Positions 63,263 through 64,000 of a stretch of DNA of 64,000 nt are shown one piece after another. Both the position numbers and the translations under genes were made by a program. Below the pieces are notes generated by a model. The model was given only the letters and a program-made list of their open reading frames with translations. It was not told the origin of the DNA and did not search any database. The stretch is taken from the NCBI GenBank assembly GCA_022266195.1, contig WHVY01000003.1:4092001-4156000 (forward strand). Direction: 5' to 3'. Positions within the stretch are counted from its first letter, which is position 1. Each line of letters opens with the position of its first letter. Source of the stretch: Tetranychus cinnabarinus. Lineage: Eukaryota; Arthropoda; Arachnida; Trombidiformes; Tetranychidae.

Positions 63263-64000
63263 TTACAAGTTTCCACTTGATTCATTTTCTTTGGTTCCCT
63301 TTATCACGCCTTTATCTTCACATGAGATCGGACTTGCTAGGGCCGCCTCTAATTCATCTTTCAAAGAGTTTGCTGAATTAGGCATATTTTTGTCTCTTTT
63401 AATGCTATTAGTAATTGCATTACTTGTAGTACCTATGAGATTGGTTGTTGCATCAACAGTAGAGGAAGAACTTGTTTTCTGATCATTACAGTTTATTACT
63501 TCGCCAGTTGAATTTATGGATGATGAATTAGTGACTGATGTTGCCTCTTTTGAAGTTGTGGTTGAAGCGGTAGGCTTTTTATTAGCTCCTAATCTAGATA
63601 CGGCTACTTTATTGGTAGACGTGGTTGACTTGGTTGTTGTAGTTGCAGAAGTTTTTGCTCCTAATGAGCGTGTTGAAGAAAGACCAGGAGACCTGGTTGA
63701 AGACATTGTGGAAGATGATGGACGAGTAGATAGCTTTGATACAGTTGTATTAGTTGTAGCACCGGGACGAGAAGAGCTAGTCATCGAGCGATTCAAAGCG
63801 CTTGAGCTAACTTTATTAGTGAGTGAGGAGGCACCGGGTGAAGGTCGATTTAACATAGAACCTGTAGAGGCTCGTTTAGTAGTAGGCTTTGTTAATCCAG
63901 TTGAAGTTTCCTTTTTATCTGTTTCTTTAACACCGGTTCTGGCGGTGGAAGAAGTGACCGTCCGTGATGACGATGTTGTTGTTCGACTGCTTAAAGTTGG
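63263..64000 (-). CDS. Ser/Thr-rich basic protein, C-terminal part (runs off window)
   Basis: The frame is open from the stop at 63263-63265 to the window edge, about 245 codons, so the start lies beyond 64000; the ATG at 63856 is internal. The sequence is low-complexity Ser/Thr with regularly spaced basic residues and Gly, such as SRTGV, RSPGLSSTRSLG, VSRLGANKKP and LNRPSPG. That composition is typical of disordered microtubule-binding regions and SxIP-like or kinase-regulated linkers, but no diagnostic domain is visible. The end (SLKDELEAALASP) may form a short helix. Its final codons and stop were copied into the duplication and now end the kinesin chimera in a different frame. The family is not recognised. 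Confidence 0.7.
   Translation of the reverse strand, partial: PTLSSRTTTSSSRTVTSSTARTGVKETDKKETSTGLTKPTTKRASTGSMLNRPSPGASSLTNKVSSSALNRSMTSSSRPGATTNTTVSKLSTRPSSSTMSSTRSPGLSSTRSLGAKTSATTTTKSTTSTNKVAVSRLGANKKPTASTTTSKEATSVTNSSSINSTGEVINCNDQKTSSSSTVDATTNLIGTTSNAITNSIKRDKNMPNSANSLKDELEAALASPISCEDKGVIKGTKENESSGNL

Larger units (their letters stand above)
58235..63274. repeat. Second copy of a tandem segmental duplication (KIF21 5' part + survivin)
   Basis: 59021-61758 aligns with 52887-55625 at a constant offset (6134) through the coding part, without a gap. 62005-63274 aligns with the region ending at 58253 (offset 5021). The order is KIF21 5' part, survivin, 3' end of the Ser/Thr-rich gene. The zinc-finger tail (58254-59020) lies exactly at the junction between units. 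Identity is near complete apart from a more diverged patch in the motor and indels in the intergenic part. Confidence 0.9.

Noticed and set aside
1..64000. CRISPR arrays, prophage, insertion sequences, operons, tRNA or rRNA genes
   Set aside because: The window is spliced animal DNA; I saw no direct-repeat arrays, and no tRNA- or rRNA-like sequence that could be supported by eye.

Overview
The window is AT-rich eukaryotic DNA with small spliced genes (GT..AG introns of roughly 90 bp to 1.4 kb), long gene-poor stretches and no prokaryotic features. The gene set (alpha-catulin, MFSD1, UBR7, sphingosine kinase, aspartate aminotransferase, KIF21 kinesin, survivin, elongin A) is animal. Base composition and gene style suggest an arthropod, most likely a mite; that placement is inference.

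Layout. 1-8.9 kb: no convincing gene. 9.4-10.3 kb (-): intronless elongin A-like gene bracketed by a ~75 bp imperfect inverted repeat (8891-8960 / 10812-10890). 10.9-19.2 kb: no gene seen. 19.2-24.4 kb (+): alpha-catulin, nine coding exons, with a polyglutamine insert. 26.4-29.5 kb (-): MFSD1-type lysosomal transporter, seven exons. 31.2-32.6 kb (+): UBR7, one coding exon. 33.3-33.6 kb (-): small secreted cysteine-rich protein. 35.1-38.3 kb (+): cytosolic aspartate aminotransferase with two alternative, equal-length first coding exons. 40.1-42.4 kb (+): sphingosine kinase. 45.1-46.1 kb (+): broken gene made of a 169 bp KIF21 fragment joined to a zinc-finger-like module. 47.3 kb: perfect 16-bp-stem hairpin. 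48.7-64 kb: KIF21/survivin region.

The most striking part is 48.7-64 kb. A complete KIF21 gene (48670-55454, -) lies head-to-head with a survivin gene (57156-57771, +). A second copy follows: the first ~856 codons of KIF21 and the whole survivin gene are duplicated nearly identically. In the second copy the KIF21 reading frame leaves KIF21 just before the autoinhibitory coiled coil and runs into a 261-residue tail with two C2H2-type zinc fingers. The result is an intact 1117-codon kinesin-zinc finger chimera (58235-61588). Its last codons and stop come from the 3' end of the neighbouring Ser/Thr-rich gene (63263 to beyond 64000), read in another frame. The same zinc-finger module, also joined to the same point of KIF21, is the decayed copy at 45 kb. 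The duplicate kinesins differ in protein only within residues 245-385 of the motor and neck region.

No operon-like logic links the genes. The KIF21/survivin pairs probably share bidirectional promoters, in which a CCAAT block and an E2F-like site are conserved between copies. All coordinates and splice calls were made by hand from reading frames, splice consensus and remembered family sequences; no search was run.
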